DNA of 64,000 nucleotides, taken from assembly GCA_004380135.1 (NCBI GenBank), contig QXCR01000058.1, forward strand, positions 1-64,000, given 5' to 3'. A program made the position numbers and the translations under genes. This DNA comes from Stemphylium vesicarium (Eukaryota > Ascomycota > Dothideomycetes > Pleosporales > Pleosporaceae). Below the pieces are notes generated by a model, which saw nothing but the letters and a program-made list of their open reading frames with translations, searched no databases and was not told the origin of the DNA. Shown one piece after another: positions 9,515 to 20,104 of this stretch; the stretch's first letter is position 1, and each line of letters starts with the position of its first letter.

Positions 9515-11903
9515 ATGAATGATTTCGATGTTGATATTGGAGCTGATGAAAACGGCTTCGTCTCCAATGGAGGCCATGGGACCGGCTTCGCCTCTAACAT
9601 AGCTGATCCACTCGACTTCTTCTTCAACGACCCATTTGCACATGCTCAGCAGGCGACTGAAGCTCTCGATCTCGAAACCGGTCTTACTTGCGAGTTGAAG
9701 GCCTACGAAAATCGCTACAATGCTAGAGGAGAGATTGAGAGTCTCCAAGTTGGGAAGCAACGGCGAAGAGCGGCCTTAGAGGAAAACAGCAGTCTCAGAG
9801 CGGCTCTCGTGCTAAAACGACATTACGATAATCTCGACAAGGTCGACTATACGGAGTTGCACATTCGATCTCGACATATCAAGAAAGCGCTACGGGAAGT
9901 TATCAAGACATACCCTGGAGTCAAGTTGCAAGCGCCTGTGATCGTTCTTCTTGATACTCCAAAGTGTCTTTTCCGTTATCGCCGCGAGATCGCGGACTAC
10001 GCGAGGACTCTGGAAGATCCGGTTGCCAGAGAGCACATACACTACGTCCAAGAATACGCATACCAGCAGATGGTCCAGCCAATGCTAAGCTTCATCCTGA
10101 ACTTTGAGTTTGTATAAAACGAGCAGCCAGGCTTGGAGTTCCAGAATCCCTGGATGGCTTTCCGACCTGGAGATCTGATCTTCTCCAAAGATCGGGATGC
10201 TCCCCGGGCTACTCCTCAGGTCTACCGGTTCGAATATATGCAGTACGCCTCAACATCATGCCGAATCGAGGCAGATTATATCGAATCGGACGGAACTTCC
10301 TTTGGATATCGTCCTATGGCGATTCACATCTGTGACGGTTTGGGCCTTGCCAAGATCCACTCTGGTACGAGTTGGGTACGGCTATCGCTACCACACTTGA
10401 TCATCCTACACACGTATATAGCTGCCCTCTTTCGTAGCTATACAATGACAGCGCAGTCCTCTTCCCCTCTCACATCGTTACAACATCGAAATCTACGACA
10501 ACTACAAGGCTTTCACACAACTAGTAGCATACCCTCTGGAATACCACCCAGACAATGCGAGCCTGATCGAGCATCTAACTCAACGAGGGGCCCAATATGT
10601 TTCGTTACAAGGCATCCACTATCGTTCTTTTGCAGGCAATGCTTATGCGCCGTGCTTCAACAACGGGGAGGACGACGACGACGAATATCCGCCAGTACCG
10701 GACGAAACAACTGCGACAGCGCTGATCAGTGGCAGCTCAGGTTTTTTCTTCTCTACCTCTACTACTCAAGATCACTAACCACTTCTGTCAGACCGAACGG
10801 GTCATTGTTGACATTACTGGGTTTCGCGAAAAGAAAAACCAGATTTATTTCACGGGACATCTCGGATCTTGTAAAGACAAGAAATTTGGCCTCAAGGATA
10901 CTCAGCTCATCGTATGTACCGACAGGGTTCCAGTATTTGCCCTAACATCGCGTCGATGGTGGACGGTTCCACTGGAGGATCTGAGGGATATACAGTTCAA
11001 CACTGAAGCATTTGACAAATTGATACTGCCCGGGAATCAGAAGCAGATGATTCACTCCCTCGTGCACGTGCACGCTGGTAATCTGTTTCAATTCGACGAC
11101 GTTATTGCAGGGAAAGGAAAAGGCATGGTCTTTCTCTTACATGGAGAGTCGGGCACGGGCAAGACACTGACAGCTGGTGCGCACATCTTAGGAGAAGATC
11201 TCTAGCGGTATACTGATAATTTTTTAGAAAGTATAGCTAATTATACCGAACGGCCGCTCTACATGATCGGATGTGCTGATCTTGGCATCACCATAAATGC
11301 AGTAGAACGAAACCTTGCCAAGATACTGAAGATGTCAACAAGATGGAACGCGATCCTACTTCTTGATGAAGCGGATGTGTTTCTCGAACGGCGAAGCACC
11401 CACGACTTAGAGCGCAATAGTCTAGTTTCAGGTAAGGTTGCTCGCCAATGATGCAAATATGTTATACTAAAAGCTGGGTCCCAGTCTTTCTTCGTATGCT
11501 GGAATACTTCCAAGGTGTAATATTCCTGACAACAAACCGCATCAACGCATTCGACAAATCTGTTCGTTCTATAGTTCACATGGCTATCTAGTTCCCCAAG
11601 CTCACGGCTGAGTCTCGTCGCAAGCTCTGGATAATATTCAATACCAAGATAGGAGGAAGTGCTGTCACCCAGTGGTGCGACGACCATGTTCTGGACGAAT
11701 TGGCGGACCGGGAGATCAACGGACGGCAAATAAAGAACGCTGTCAGAACAGCTTACGCACTCGCTGTCAGCGAAGGTGGAGAACTTTCACCCCATCACTT
11801 GCGCTTGTCTTTGAGTACAATGACGGAGTTCGACCGTCAACTGGAACCAGATTTTGCACTCACCAGCAGACGCACCGACACCTATGAATTACAGAAGAAG
11901 TAG
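9515..11903 (+). pseudogene. DUF7025 / AAA ATPase gene, inactivated
   Basis: The conserved order of this fungal family is visible: an N-terminal coiled region, a DUF7025-like part (WMAFRPGDLIF, VAYPLEYHPDN, HYRSFAGNAY), then an AAA domain with Walker A GESGTGKTLTA, Walker B ILLLDEADVFLERR, sensor FLTTNRINAFD and the terminal NGRQIKNAVRTAYALA. Introns fitting phase and signals lie at 10376-10451, 11177-11227 and 11432-11484. One more, ending at about 10794, has an uncertain donor and may hide a small indel. Two in-frame stops disrupt it: TAA at 10115-10117 and TAG at 11589-11591. Both are explained by single C-to-T changes at CA (CAA, CAG). The second removes the AAA lid. The function of these proteins is not established, though some have been linked to fungal self/non-self or stress roles. 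Confidence 0.7.
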
Positions 11904-12865
11904 AAAGCGATTGAGGCCATATTGATAATGTGTTGAAGCTGAGGGTGTCACGGTTCAGGGCCCTCTTTCCGCGTGACGCACTGGCAACTGGCCATCCGAG
12001 ACGTAACGATGACAATTGGTCAAGCAGGACATGAGATCATTGAATCTTCTTTTCTCCCACATACGACCATAGGACACTGAAAATTAGTTTACCCTCGCTA
12101 TCTGTCAAAACTCGTGGTTCTGGGTTGAGGTTAATTAACTAAGGTTTGTCCTCATGTAGAGATGCGTGATGGGTGGTGGTACGGAGCGCGGCGACATTTG
12201 ATTCGCTTGCCGAGTTCTTTGTCGCTCACTAGACAACGCCCCGCTGTCTGTCCTGCCGCTAGCCTTTGCCTCTCCACGATCCTCGGACCAACGATGCTAA
12301 AGTTACCTCCCGTATCTTAGAAATATAGCATTACCACGCGCTCGAGCTCCGAAGCTCGCTGCCATTCTTCTCGTTGATCTAATCAAGCCCACCGCGTTCC
12401 CATATTTCGAGCCCACTAGCGCCGATGCAGCGAGCTCTACTCTCAGCACGTTGAACGAACATTCAATGTGAGGGGGAGGACACAAGCTAAGATAGAGCAC
12501 AATTTGGTGGTGTAATTGTTGCACTGTCATACAACCAACGGCTAGTCGTAAGGAGTTTTGGATTGTTCATGTTCGTGAAAGATGAGGGTTAGCCGCGTAG
12601 TGATGATGCATAGCAAGAAACTACCTTATCTAGAGACAGCATTCTCCCCTCTACGCGACGGGGGCGCGTTGACTACTCTCCCTGTTATTTGGTAGTCAAA
12701 TAGCTAACCTTGTCTTGTTGCCATCCAGAACACTTGTCTTTGTCATAGCAAATTCACATAAGACGAAACAGCAATCTGCTCATTCGTAGATCCACGAACA
12801 CGGTCAACATGCTTCTAACTACAATCTGCACCTTATAGCTCTCTCGTTCACGATATTGTAGGCAT
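11904..12865. other. Intergenic region without recognisable genes
   Basis: About 1 kb between the broken AAA gene and the DUF7587 gene. Nothing recognisable was seen in either strand. Confidence 0.4.
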
Positions 12866-13300
12866 TTACAGGTCTTCCCATCCTATAACTACGCTGTCCG
12901 GAATGCGATAGAGGAAGACGTATTCGTGCTTCGAGTTGTTCCATGCATCGAAGGGAATATGATAGCCCAGGCTCTCGGCAAGAAGTCGGATGTTACGATA
13001 CTCCGTGCGCTCTTTTCTAGCACCCATATCAATCTTGTAGACCTTCACGTCCCCCTTTCTTGCAGTCACTCGCCGCTCTGCTTCTCTCCACGCTACCCCC
13101 TCGTCACAATACGTTGAAATGAATGGCGTAGGATGTCTGTTGCTCCAATCGAGATGTTGCGCAATCTGGCCCAGCAAAGCATCTCCCTTCTTTCTGAAAT
13201 CAACCGAGGTATCTCTGTCCTCTGCAATTATACCCTGTCTTTCGATGTAGCGGGCGCGGGAATCTTCGTCTTCGACGCGATAGAATATACGTGGACCCAT
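12866..13300 (-). CDS. DUF7587-like protein
   Basis: The frame gives a 144-residue protein from ATG at 13300. It opens with IFYRVEDEDSRARY and contains HLDWSNRHPTPFISTY, an AERRV helix, RNIRLLAESLGYHIP and AWNNSKHEYVFLYRIP. This is the layout I associate with DUF7587, a domain of unknown function common in Pleosporales. The frame continues upstream to about 13490 without an ATG (first alternative GTG at 13450), but the domain itself begins right at this methionine, so 13300 is preferred. A short perfect hairpin lies upstream at 13424-13448. No function can be assigned. Confidence 0.65.
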   Translation of the reverse strand: MGPRIFYRVEDEDSRARYIERQGIIAEDRDTSVDFRKKGDALLGQIAQHLDWSNRHPTPFISTYCDEGVAWREAERRVTARKGDVKVYKIDMGARKERTEYRNIRLLAESLGYHIPFDAWNNSKHEYVFLYRIPDSVVIGWEDL

Positions 13301-13423
13301 CGTACCTCGTAGGAATCTCGTGGTGTAGCGCGGGTATTGGATGGAAGGGACGCGACGCGTGTCTAGCGTTATTGTGGAGTTGATAGCTCGTCGTGTAGTG
13401 CGCCAGTTGAGGGTAACGGCGAC

Positions 13424-13448
13424 GCGACTGAGTTTATGACTCAGTCGC
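13424..13448. repeat. Perfect inverted repeat, 10-base arms
   Basis: GCGACTGAGT, a five-base spacer TTATG, and ACTCAGTCGC form a perfect hairpin upstream of the DUF7587 gene. Its role is unknown. Confidence 0.6.
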
Positions 13449-13739
13449 ACCCCGGTATCCTGAAGGGTTTCCGGGCTTACTAGGGCTTAGTTGATGGGCG
13501 CTTGACGATAATAGTTCAACCACTTGGAGAGTCCTACTTGCACCTGCATCGCTGCCTTTGCATAAGCGCTTACTTTTCTTCCTTCGCGCATAATCATTTA
13601 TTCCCATTTAGATTAGCGGTTGCTTTACAGCCCCACGCAAACAGAAGTTAATATATCGGATTTAGGACCGCTTTACCGTGGACGGTGACGTCGAGCTTAC
13701 CGTCTACAGGAAAATTAAGGATTTTTGTGGCAGTCGCAA

Positions 13740-13840
13740 AGGAGAAAACAAGGCTTCCCGTCCGCCCAGCCATATATGCAGTTTACCGGCGGATTAGTAG
13801 TTAGATGGGTGACCACTAGCGAATCCCCGCTGTTGTATGT
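13740..13840 (+). pseudogene. 5S rRNA pseudogene
   Basis: The segment contains the typical fungal 5S blocks GGCTTCCCGTCCGC, TTAGTAGTTAGATGGGTGACC, AGCGAATCCC and CTGTTGTATG, followed by a T-run like the Pol III stop of dispersed ascomycete 5S genes. The 5' end does not carry the usual ACATACGACC-like strand of helix I, and several internal bases are changed (for example CACTAGCG for CACCAGCG). It therefore appears to be a 5'-truncated, mutated dispersed copy. Confidence 0.75.
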
Positions 13841-14091
13841 TTTTGACTCTTTTGTTGTATCTTTTTGCCTGGCGTTGAAGCGCTGCCTGCGATATCAGCA
13901 TGTTTTTTTGTGCTACCTCAGTGGTGTTTGGTTCGTGGTGGGAGAACGATATGATTAGGGCCAGAAGCGGGGCGGAAATCTCGAAACATAATTTGCATCA
14001 GCCACATAACAACATGTGACGAGTAAACTTCTGTTTCATTGATTAAGAATAGGTTGCCTTGGGGGTGGAGCAAACATGCCAATAGATTGGC
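13841..14091. other. Intergenic tail between the 5S pseudogene and the permease gene
   Basis: With 13301-13739, this forms the non-coding interval around the 5S pseudogene. Nothing else was recognised. Confidence 0.35.
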
Positions 14092-15901
14092 TCAAGCTTT
14101 ACTTTCCTTTCCGCTAGCAAGATAACGGTGCGTGTCTGGCTCTTCGCCTTCCAAAACCCCGGTAATCGTGCCGACACTCTCGTGATCGAAGAATCCCTCA
14201 TTAGCAGCCAGCTCCTCGAACGCGAGATGTGTGGCAGAACTTGCTGGCAACAGCTGCACTGGCCAGATCAAACACAAGATGTAGTAAACGAGACCCCCCA
14301 TACACAAGGAAAGTAAGAAGCCAAGCTTATACATATTCTTGCTAGCAGTAGCAACGGAGTCCGGGTTCAACGAGCCAGCAACACCATGGACGGTAAAAGC
14401 GACTCCAGAGACCCATGCAGCCAACATTCGCAAGTTCCAGCCCTTATAGTACGAGTACGGACTTTCTGGGGTAGACAAGTACAGCGATGGGACGTGGAAA
14501 TTGCCCTTTCTGATCAGCCAGTAATCGATGATCATGCATGCGCAAATCGGCATCAAGAAGACGGTATAAGAACCGAGGAAAGTCAGGAATGAGGTCGCAG
14601 AAGCGATGATTTTCCACGGAACGAGCAAAGGTGCTAGTACTGCGCAGAGCACCTGGCCTCGCACAATGGTCAGCCAACGCGGGAAGATGCCTGTGAGGTC
14701 TGCGCCGACTGGAAGTGAGTTACTGCCGGCATTTGTGACCAGCACGGCTAGCATCATGCCGAAAGATGCGAAGATCATTCCTGCGCGAGCTCCGGGAGTC
14801 CAGTATTGGTCTAGGATAGCGCCGTACAGATCCCAAACGTTCCAGTAGCTCTTCCCAAGTACTTGTGTTGCTGCCGCTGTCGTGGCGGTACTGAGAAACA
14901 TGACCAGTACTTTGCTGATCAGGATACCGACTCCTTGGCTCCACGTTACGTCGCTGTATGAGTGCCCATAGCGTGCAATATCGGGTTGGTTGATGAGAAC
15001 GGGTGCGAGAGCGCCCATTACAGAGTTGATCGCCTGAATCATGGGCCAGATGAGATAAGAGCCGGAGAGCTGGGTTTGAGCCGTCGTGTAAGAGAAGTCG
15101 CCGATCTTCCCTCCGTTGGCAGATATGACCCAGCCGAGGACACCGAATAGTGAGATGGTTGTATAGACTGCTTTGATGACGAAGAGATGGCGGAGTACGG
15201 TCGGATGAATGAACATGACCGGCATTTGGACCTAGCGCAAGTTAGTACGCACGATTGTGGGGGTAGTCAGATACACATACCATCCAGAACAAGAAGAAAC
15301 TCAACAGATCTCTCGAGGTGATCCCCGCGCTTTCCGGTAGATGGTTTGGTATATTGTTGTACCCATTCCCAAAGATACCTCTCATAAACACGGTCGTGAT
15401 TCTGCCACCATAGTACGTTTGCGTCGCGAAATAGATTATCGCGACAACGGCGCGTACAAGAATGTACAAGCTGGCTCCTCGCACGCCAGCGGCGGCGCGG
15501 ACATAGACCGGGAACCCGATGAAGTATATGATCGCGCCGCGGCTGTTGAGCACCACGAGGATGGTGAGGATGAAAGAACCGATCACGGCGGCGATCATTC
15601 CATGCCACCATAGGAGACCGATGGATACCAAAGACGCGCCGAGGTTGTATGATGAGGGACTAAACGTCATGGTCAGGTAGTAGGCGAAGTAATGCTGCCA
15701 TCTCCATCTCCGGTCCTCTACACGTTCTTAGTCCGGCTCCATCGCAGTTGTGAGCTGAATGGATTGCCTACCTGGAGGGCTCGGAAGAAGGTCCTTGTTG
15801 TACCGCACTTCCCCATGATCATGTGTAGTCTGTAATGTGTCTTTGAACGATCTCGGAGAACTCAAGGCAGCTCTGCCTTTTTCCAGAAACCGCGACATCA
15901 T
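14092..15901 (-). CDS. NCS1-family nucleobase/allantoin-type permease
   Basis: Three exons (15901-15772, 15717-15281, 15231-14092) encode 568 residues. Introns of 54 and 49 bases have GTAGG/GTATGT donors and CTAAG/CTAAC branch points. The N-terminus has the family motif NKDLLPSPPEDRRW. Then come NLGASLVSIGLLWWHG, YFIGFPVYVRAAAGVRGA, FATQTYYGG and the FPRWLTIVRGQVLCA segment. About twelve hydrophobic spans are visible. NCS1 carriers import uracil, allantoin, hydantoins or related rings with a cation. The exact substrate cannot be read here. It lies next to a PuuE-like cyclic-amide hydrolase and an amidase, which fits import of a nitrogen-containing ring for breakdown. Four HGATAR-type sites lie in its promoter. 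Confidence 0.9.
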
Positions 15902-16501
15902 GCAAGAAGCCTATCGTATCTGCCTTGGGTGATTGTCTCCATTTGAGCAATGGCATCGGAGATATAGGCATACTTCACTCGCACGTTGGCATGCCTGTTG
16001 CCCATCCTGCCACGAGATAGCCACCCGGGGTCCATATCGTCCACCATCGTCGAGCTAGCATTGCAGTAGAGTAGGTGCGCTGGTAGTCGATAAGACGATA
16101 AGATGTCGGGATGAAAGAAGCCGACGAGAGGAGGCCCAGACGGGAAAAGGGCGCGCTAGTGCACACACTAGCACGATCTTGGACTGGCACAGAGTCGCTC
16201 TCCGGGAAGGCGCGTAGTCGCGTAGTCGCGTGCATGCAACAATAACAAGCCTTTCATTCTATGCAGCGCCAGGAAGTGCACGTATTGCACGTTTGGCACT
16301 CATGATCACATTTTTACTGCGGTCATCGTCAAGCTGCTCGAATTGGATGTTGCTTCAGGTATGACATCATCACGCGTTTCTCGCCTCGATCGCGAAATTT
16401 AGGTTGGCCCGATACGAAGACATTTCATAGGAAACAATGCAGAGATATTTGCTACTGATCGCAGATGCTTTAGAATAGCTTTCTTGCTCACGCTATTCTA
16501 T
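15902..16501 (-). promoter_or_regulatory. Permease promoter with GATA-factor sites
   Basis: The 600-base upstream region of the permease gene carries HGATAR-type sequences at 15911 (CTATCG), 16015 (AGATAG), 16088 and 16096 (two CGATAA eight bases apart). AreA/NIT2 GATA factors activate nitrogen-catabolite genes through such sites in filamentous ascomycetes. That they act here is inference. Confidence 0.4.
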
Positions 16502-17641
16502 CTATGATCTCCCCGTTTTCGATCCCGGCTTGTACGGGAAAGTCTCGCGGTAATGACTCGCAATGTCCCTTCGAGTGGCTACCCAAACGCCTTCCTTCTC
16601 CGATATGTACTTCATGAAGTTGCGCAGACTCTCCGACCTTCCTGGCTTGCCAGCTATTCTGGAGTGCAAGGGTATGGTCATCATCTTTCCACCTTCTCTG
16701 TACAGGCAGTCAAATGTGTCTTTGAGATACTGCTCGTACACGGCGCCAGCAGAGCTAACGAAGCCTGGAAGCATGTGGAACTTCCCATCGTTACCTGTTG
16801 TGAAGATCAGCTCGGACTTGATAAGTCAAGATACCATTATGACTTACAGTCGTAGTTATACGGCATCATTAGCAGGCCTTCCTTTTCCGCATCTGGAAGC
16901 TCCTTCTCCCATGGAAGATCGATCCAGTACGGCGAGTCTTCGTTGTAGACTTCCGAAGTATACAATATCTTATGGCCCATCTCCTTCCACATTATTGGCA
17001 ACAGGCTGGCAGTGTTCGGAGTGCCCCTACCAAAGTAGGCGCCGACCGGAAACTCCCCTACGGCATTGTCAGTTCCATCCACACACCGGCTTTGAGATAC
17101 GCATACCAGTAGCTGCCTCAAGGGCTTTACATGTCTTCTTGATGTAGGCTTTATCATCCTCCAATGAGTAATCCCAAATATCAAGCCATCGGTACCCATG
17201 AGCACCGATCTCATGGCCATCCCTGACGCAAGCTTTCGCGAATGTCGGGTTTCGCTCCATTGCTACAGCAATAGCCCACAGAGTCATGTTCCAGCCAAAC
17301 TCTTTCATCAGACGATGTATCCGCCAGGCACCGCATCGACTGCCATACTCATAGTCTTGCTCGCCATTGAGATGTCTCTGCTCCCTTCCACCTCCTGATG
17401 GGCCCTTCTCCCAAAGGTAGGGTTCGCTGGTACCATCGCCATCTATGGGATTACGCTCTCCACCCTCCTCATAATTGAGTACAAACGATACGGCGATTCT
17501 TGCACCGTTCGGCCATTGCGCGTCGTGGCCCTCTTCACCAAAGCCTGCGATAATCTGTTAGACGTGACTGTTATATTTTTTATGGGATGTTATACCTTCA
17601 AAATCACGAGGCAGCTGCAACGATTCTTCGACATGAACCAT
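16502..17641 (-). CDS. PuuE-like allantoinase / cyclic imide hydrolase (polysaccharide deacetylase fold)
   Basis: Four exons (17641-17596, 17544-17107, 17057-16848, 16794-16502) give 328 residues, close to the bacterial PuuE length. Introns are 51, 49 and 53 bases with good branch points. The order of motifs is that of PuuE-type proteins: WPNGARIAVSFVLNYEEGGE near residue 25, EYGSRCGAWRI, then HEIGAHGYRW (NodB-type histidine block), PVGAYFGRGTPNT, and PYNYDCNDGKFH. Family members use the deacetylase fold to open cyclic ureides or imides (allantoin, cyclic imides) instead of deacetylating sugars. No signal peptide is visible, so the enzyme is probably cytosolic. Together with the neighbouring permease and amidase it suggests import, ring opening and amide hydrolysis. 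True substrate unknown. Confidence 0.85.
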
Positions 17642-17700
17642 TGTGGATATATGAGCCCGCGACGCTATAAGAGAGAAGGGAATACAGCAGAGTTGAGTTG

Positions 17701-18094
17701 CTATCAGTAAGGATATTTCAGGCTTGTTTCCATACGACTTGTGGACCGCATGAAGGATGTCCATCCGCTAGGAGCCCCATTTCTTCTAGGAAACCCGTCA
17801 GCCGTGTCGCATTATCTTCTCCACGTTTGAGCAGCTTCCTATCTGCGAGACCACCATCGATATGCCCCGTACAGAGCTTGGTTGTTAATTACGTTCCTCT
17901 CGGGCGGGTTGGGTTTATCGGAATCAAGTGTTCCGATGATCGACGAGGCCTCCCAACAGCCCCGCCTCATCGTTATCGTTCGCTTCGGGACATCGCTTGC
18001 ACCCCAATCTATGTGTCGAGGTGCGGCCGCCACTATTACCCGATAGCTCTTATCGGTAATTTTTAGTAGTAGTTCTATACGATAGACATTATCT
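17701..18094. promoter_or_regulatory. Divergent promoter rich in GATA-factor sites
   Basis: Between the PuuE-like gene (leftward) and the amidase gene (rightward) there are nine HGATAR-type hexamers on one strand or the other, at 17701, 17812, 17839, 17915, 17973, 18041, 18050, 18080 and 18089. Roughly one would be expected by chance in 394 bases of even composition. The last four lie within 54 bases as two close pairs. This fits control of both genes by an AreA/NIT2-type nitrogen regulator. Confidence 0.5.
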
Positions 18095-18246
18095 TGCTCT
18101 AGCGCTAAGACGAGACTGGCATTGTTGGCCTGCATCGGGAAGTTCAGAATGAGTAACCAACTACACCACAATGTCAATCTTGCTTGGTTCTGGTATCTTC
18201 CCATTGAAGCCGCTCTCTCCATTCAATTTCGCTCACAATACTGAGA

Positions 18247-19904
18247 ATGTCGGTCTTTTCCCTAGATGCAAGCCATGGTAACCCCGTCACAAAAGAAACC
18301 CTAGAGAAGCTTTGCCTCCAGCTCGGAGTGAACATAGAAGAGAAAGAAAAAGAGGACTATCGGCGTCTTCTTGCCGTATTCCACGATGCGAGTGAGCAGT
18401 TAATGGCTATGGATGGTAAGCCATAAGCAATCGGAATACATTTGTGAACGCAGACTAAGTACATTTAGACTACGTCCAGCCAGTCGATGAAGAACGGTTT
18501 CCAAGAGAAAACATACACTTCCCAGGGAAGTCGGAAAATTCTCATGGAGCATGGGCATGGAAATGTAACATCATTGACAAGCAACGCAAAGGAGATGGCA
18601 AGTTACACGGCAAGACCTTTGCTCTGAAAGACAATGTCGCTGTCAAAGGCGTTCCGATGCTACTAGGCACCAGCTTCATCAAAGACTACGTACCAGACGT
18701 CGACGCGACAGTAACAACGCGTATCCTAGAAGCTGGAGGCCAAATACTCGGAAAAGCAGTTTGCGAGAACATGTGCCACTCCGCAACAAGCCATTCCTCC
18801 GGCACCGGCATCGTAGAGTCTCCTTTCGCAAAAGGCTACAGCGCGGGCGGAAGTTCCAGCGGCTCAGGCGTTCTCGTAGCATTAGGCGAAGTGAACGGAG
18901 CAATCGGTGCAGACCAAGGAGGAAGCATCCGCGTCCCAGCCGCAAACTGTGGCATTGTAGGACTGAAGCCCACGTTCGGACTAATCCCATACACGGGATG
19001 CGGAAGCAATGAACCGACGAACGACCACATCGGCCCCATGACACGCACCGTGCTCGAAAATGCCGTCTTGCTGGAAGCTATCGCGGGCACCGACAACATC
19101 GATGATCGATCCTTCGCTGCACCGCATCCCTCCAGGATCCCCTTGTACAGCTCCATAGCCAACCTACCCACGGACAAGCCCCTTCAAGGCAAGAAATTCG
19201 CCATAATAATCGAATCCCTAGCAACACCCGCCCTCGACCCCAGGGTTATCCAAACCTTTCGCGCAGCCGTATCAAAATACACGCACCTGGGCGCCAGCAT
19301 AACCGAAATCTCCATCCCCCTGCACGCCAAAGGCGCCGCAATCTGGACCGGTGTCTCAAAAGTCGGCGGTTTCCTCGCAAAAACAAGCGGTTCTTTTGGT
19401 CGGCGGGGCCACCAGATGCTTTCTCTGAACAGCAAGCTGCACCCCATGGCGCAAGAGAATTGGGACGAAGCATATGCGTCGACGAAGAATATATACCTAA
19501 ACGGGTTGTATGCGACACAGCAGTTTCCGAATTTGCTCGCCAAGGCAACGAATTTGTCGCGTCAGCTGCGCGATGCTTATGATGCTGCGCTTGAGGAGTC
19601 CGATGTCTTGCTTACGCCTACGCTGCCGTATGTGGCGACTAGTCATCCACCGGCTGACGCTACTCCGTTGGAACAGATTAAGAAGCAGGTTGGTCTTACG
19701 GCGAATACGGCGCCGTTTAATCAGAGTGGGCATCCAGTGCTGGCGCTGCCGATTGGCATGTTGACGGTGGAGGAAGGACCAGGTGTGAAAACCGGAGTTA
19801 AGTTGCCGGTGAGTATGCAAATTGTGGGGAAGTGGTGGGGTGAGGTGGAGGTCTTAGAGGCGGCGTATGCGTGGGAGAGGAGTGTAAACTGGAAGGAGCT
19901 TTGA
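18247..19904 (+). CDS. Amidase signature family hydrolase
   Basis: Exons 18247-18415 and 18469-19904, joined over a 53-base intron (GTAAGC, ACTAAG, TTTAG), encode 534 residues. The Ser-cisSer-Lys triad of the family is present: the lysine in ALKDNVAVKG near residue 120, the cis-serine in GYSAGGSSSGSG, and the nucleophile in GADQGGSIRVPAANCG. No signal peptide or membrane span is seen. Amidases of this type hydrolyse small amides to acid and ammonia. The gene faces away from the PuuE-like gene across a GATA-rich promoter, so a role in the step after ring opening (half-amide or carbamoyl hydrolysis) is plausible but unproven. It converges with the MFS gene, with 200 bases between the stops. Confidence 0.9.
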
Positions 19905-20104
19905 GGAAAGGGACGTCTTCGAGCGTGGTATGCGCCTATACGGCGAAGATATGGGCCTTTCGATGACAAAGATCAGTGGTAAGAAACACAAATTCATGTG
20001 TATTAGAATAACCATACCTGTGATTTTTGTTACGATTAACAGGGCGCTTTCTCGCCTTCAATCTTGCTAAGCAAAAGAGAAAAAACCCGCCAGGCCGGTA
20101 CCGA

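Noticed and set aside
13725..13958. 77-codon frame over the 5S-like segment
   Set aside because: The nucleotide blocks match 5S rRNA, so a protein is not needed to explain the sequence.
17839..18222. 127-codon minus-strand frame between the PuuE-like gene and the amidase
   Set aside because: No motif, and it lies over the GATA-rich promoter. A regulatory reading fits better.
18679..19820. Several 80-120 codon frames antisense to or out of phase with the first amidase
   Set aside because: Arg/Leu-rich compositions typical of shadows of a real gene. The amidase frame explains the region fully.
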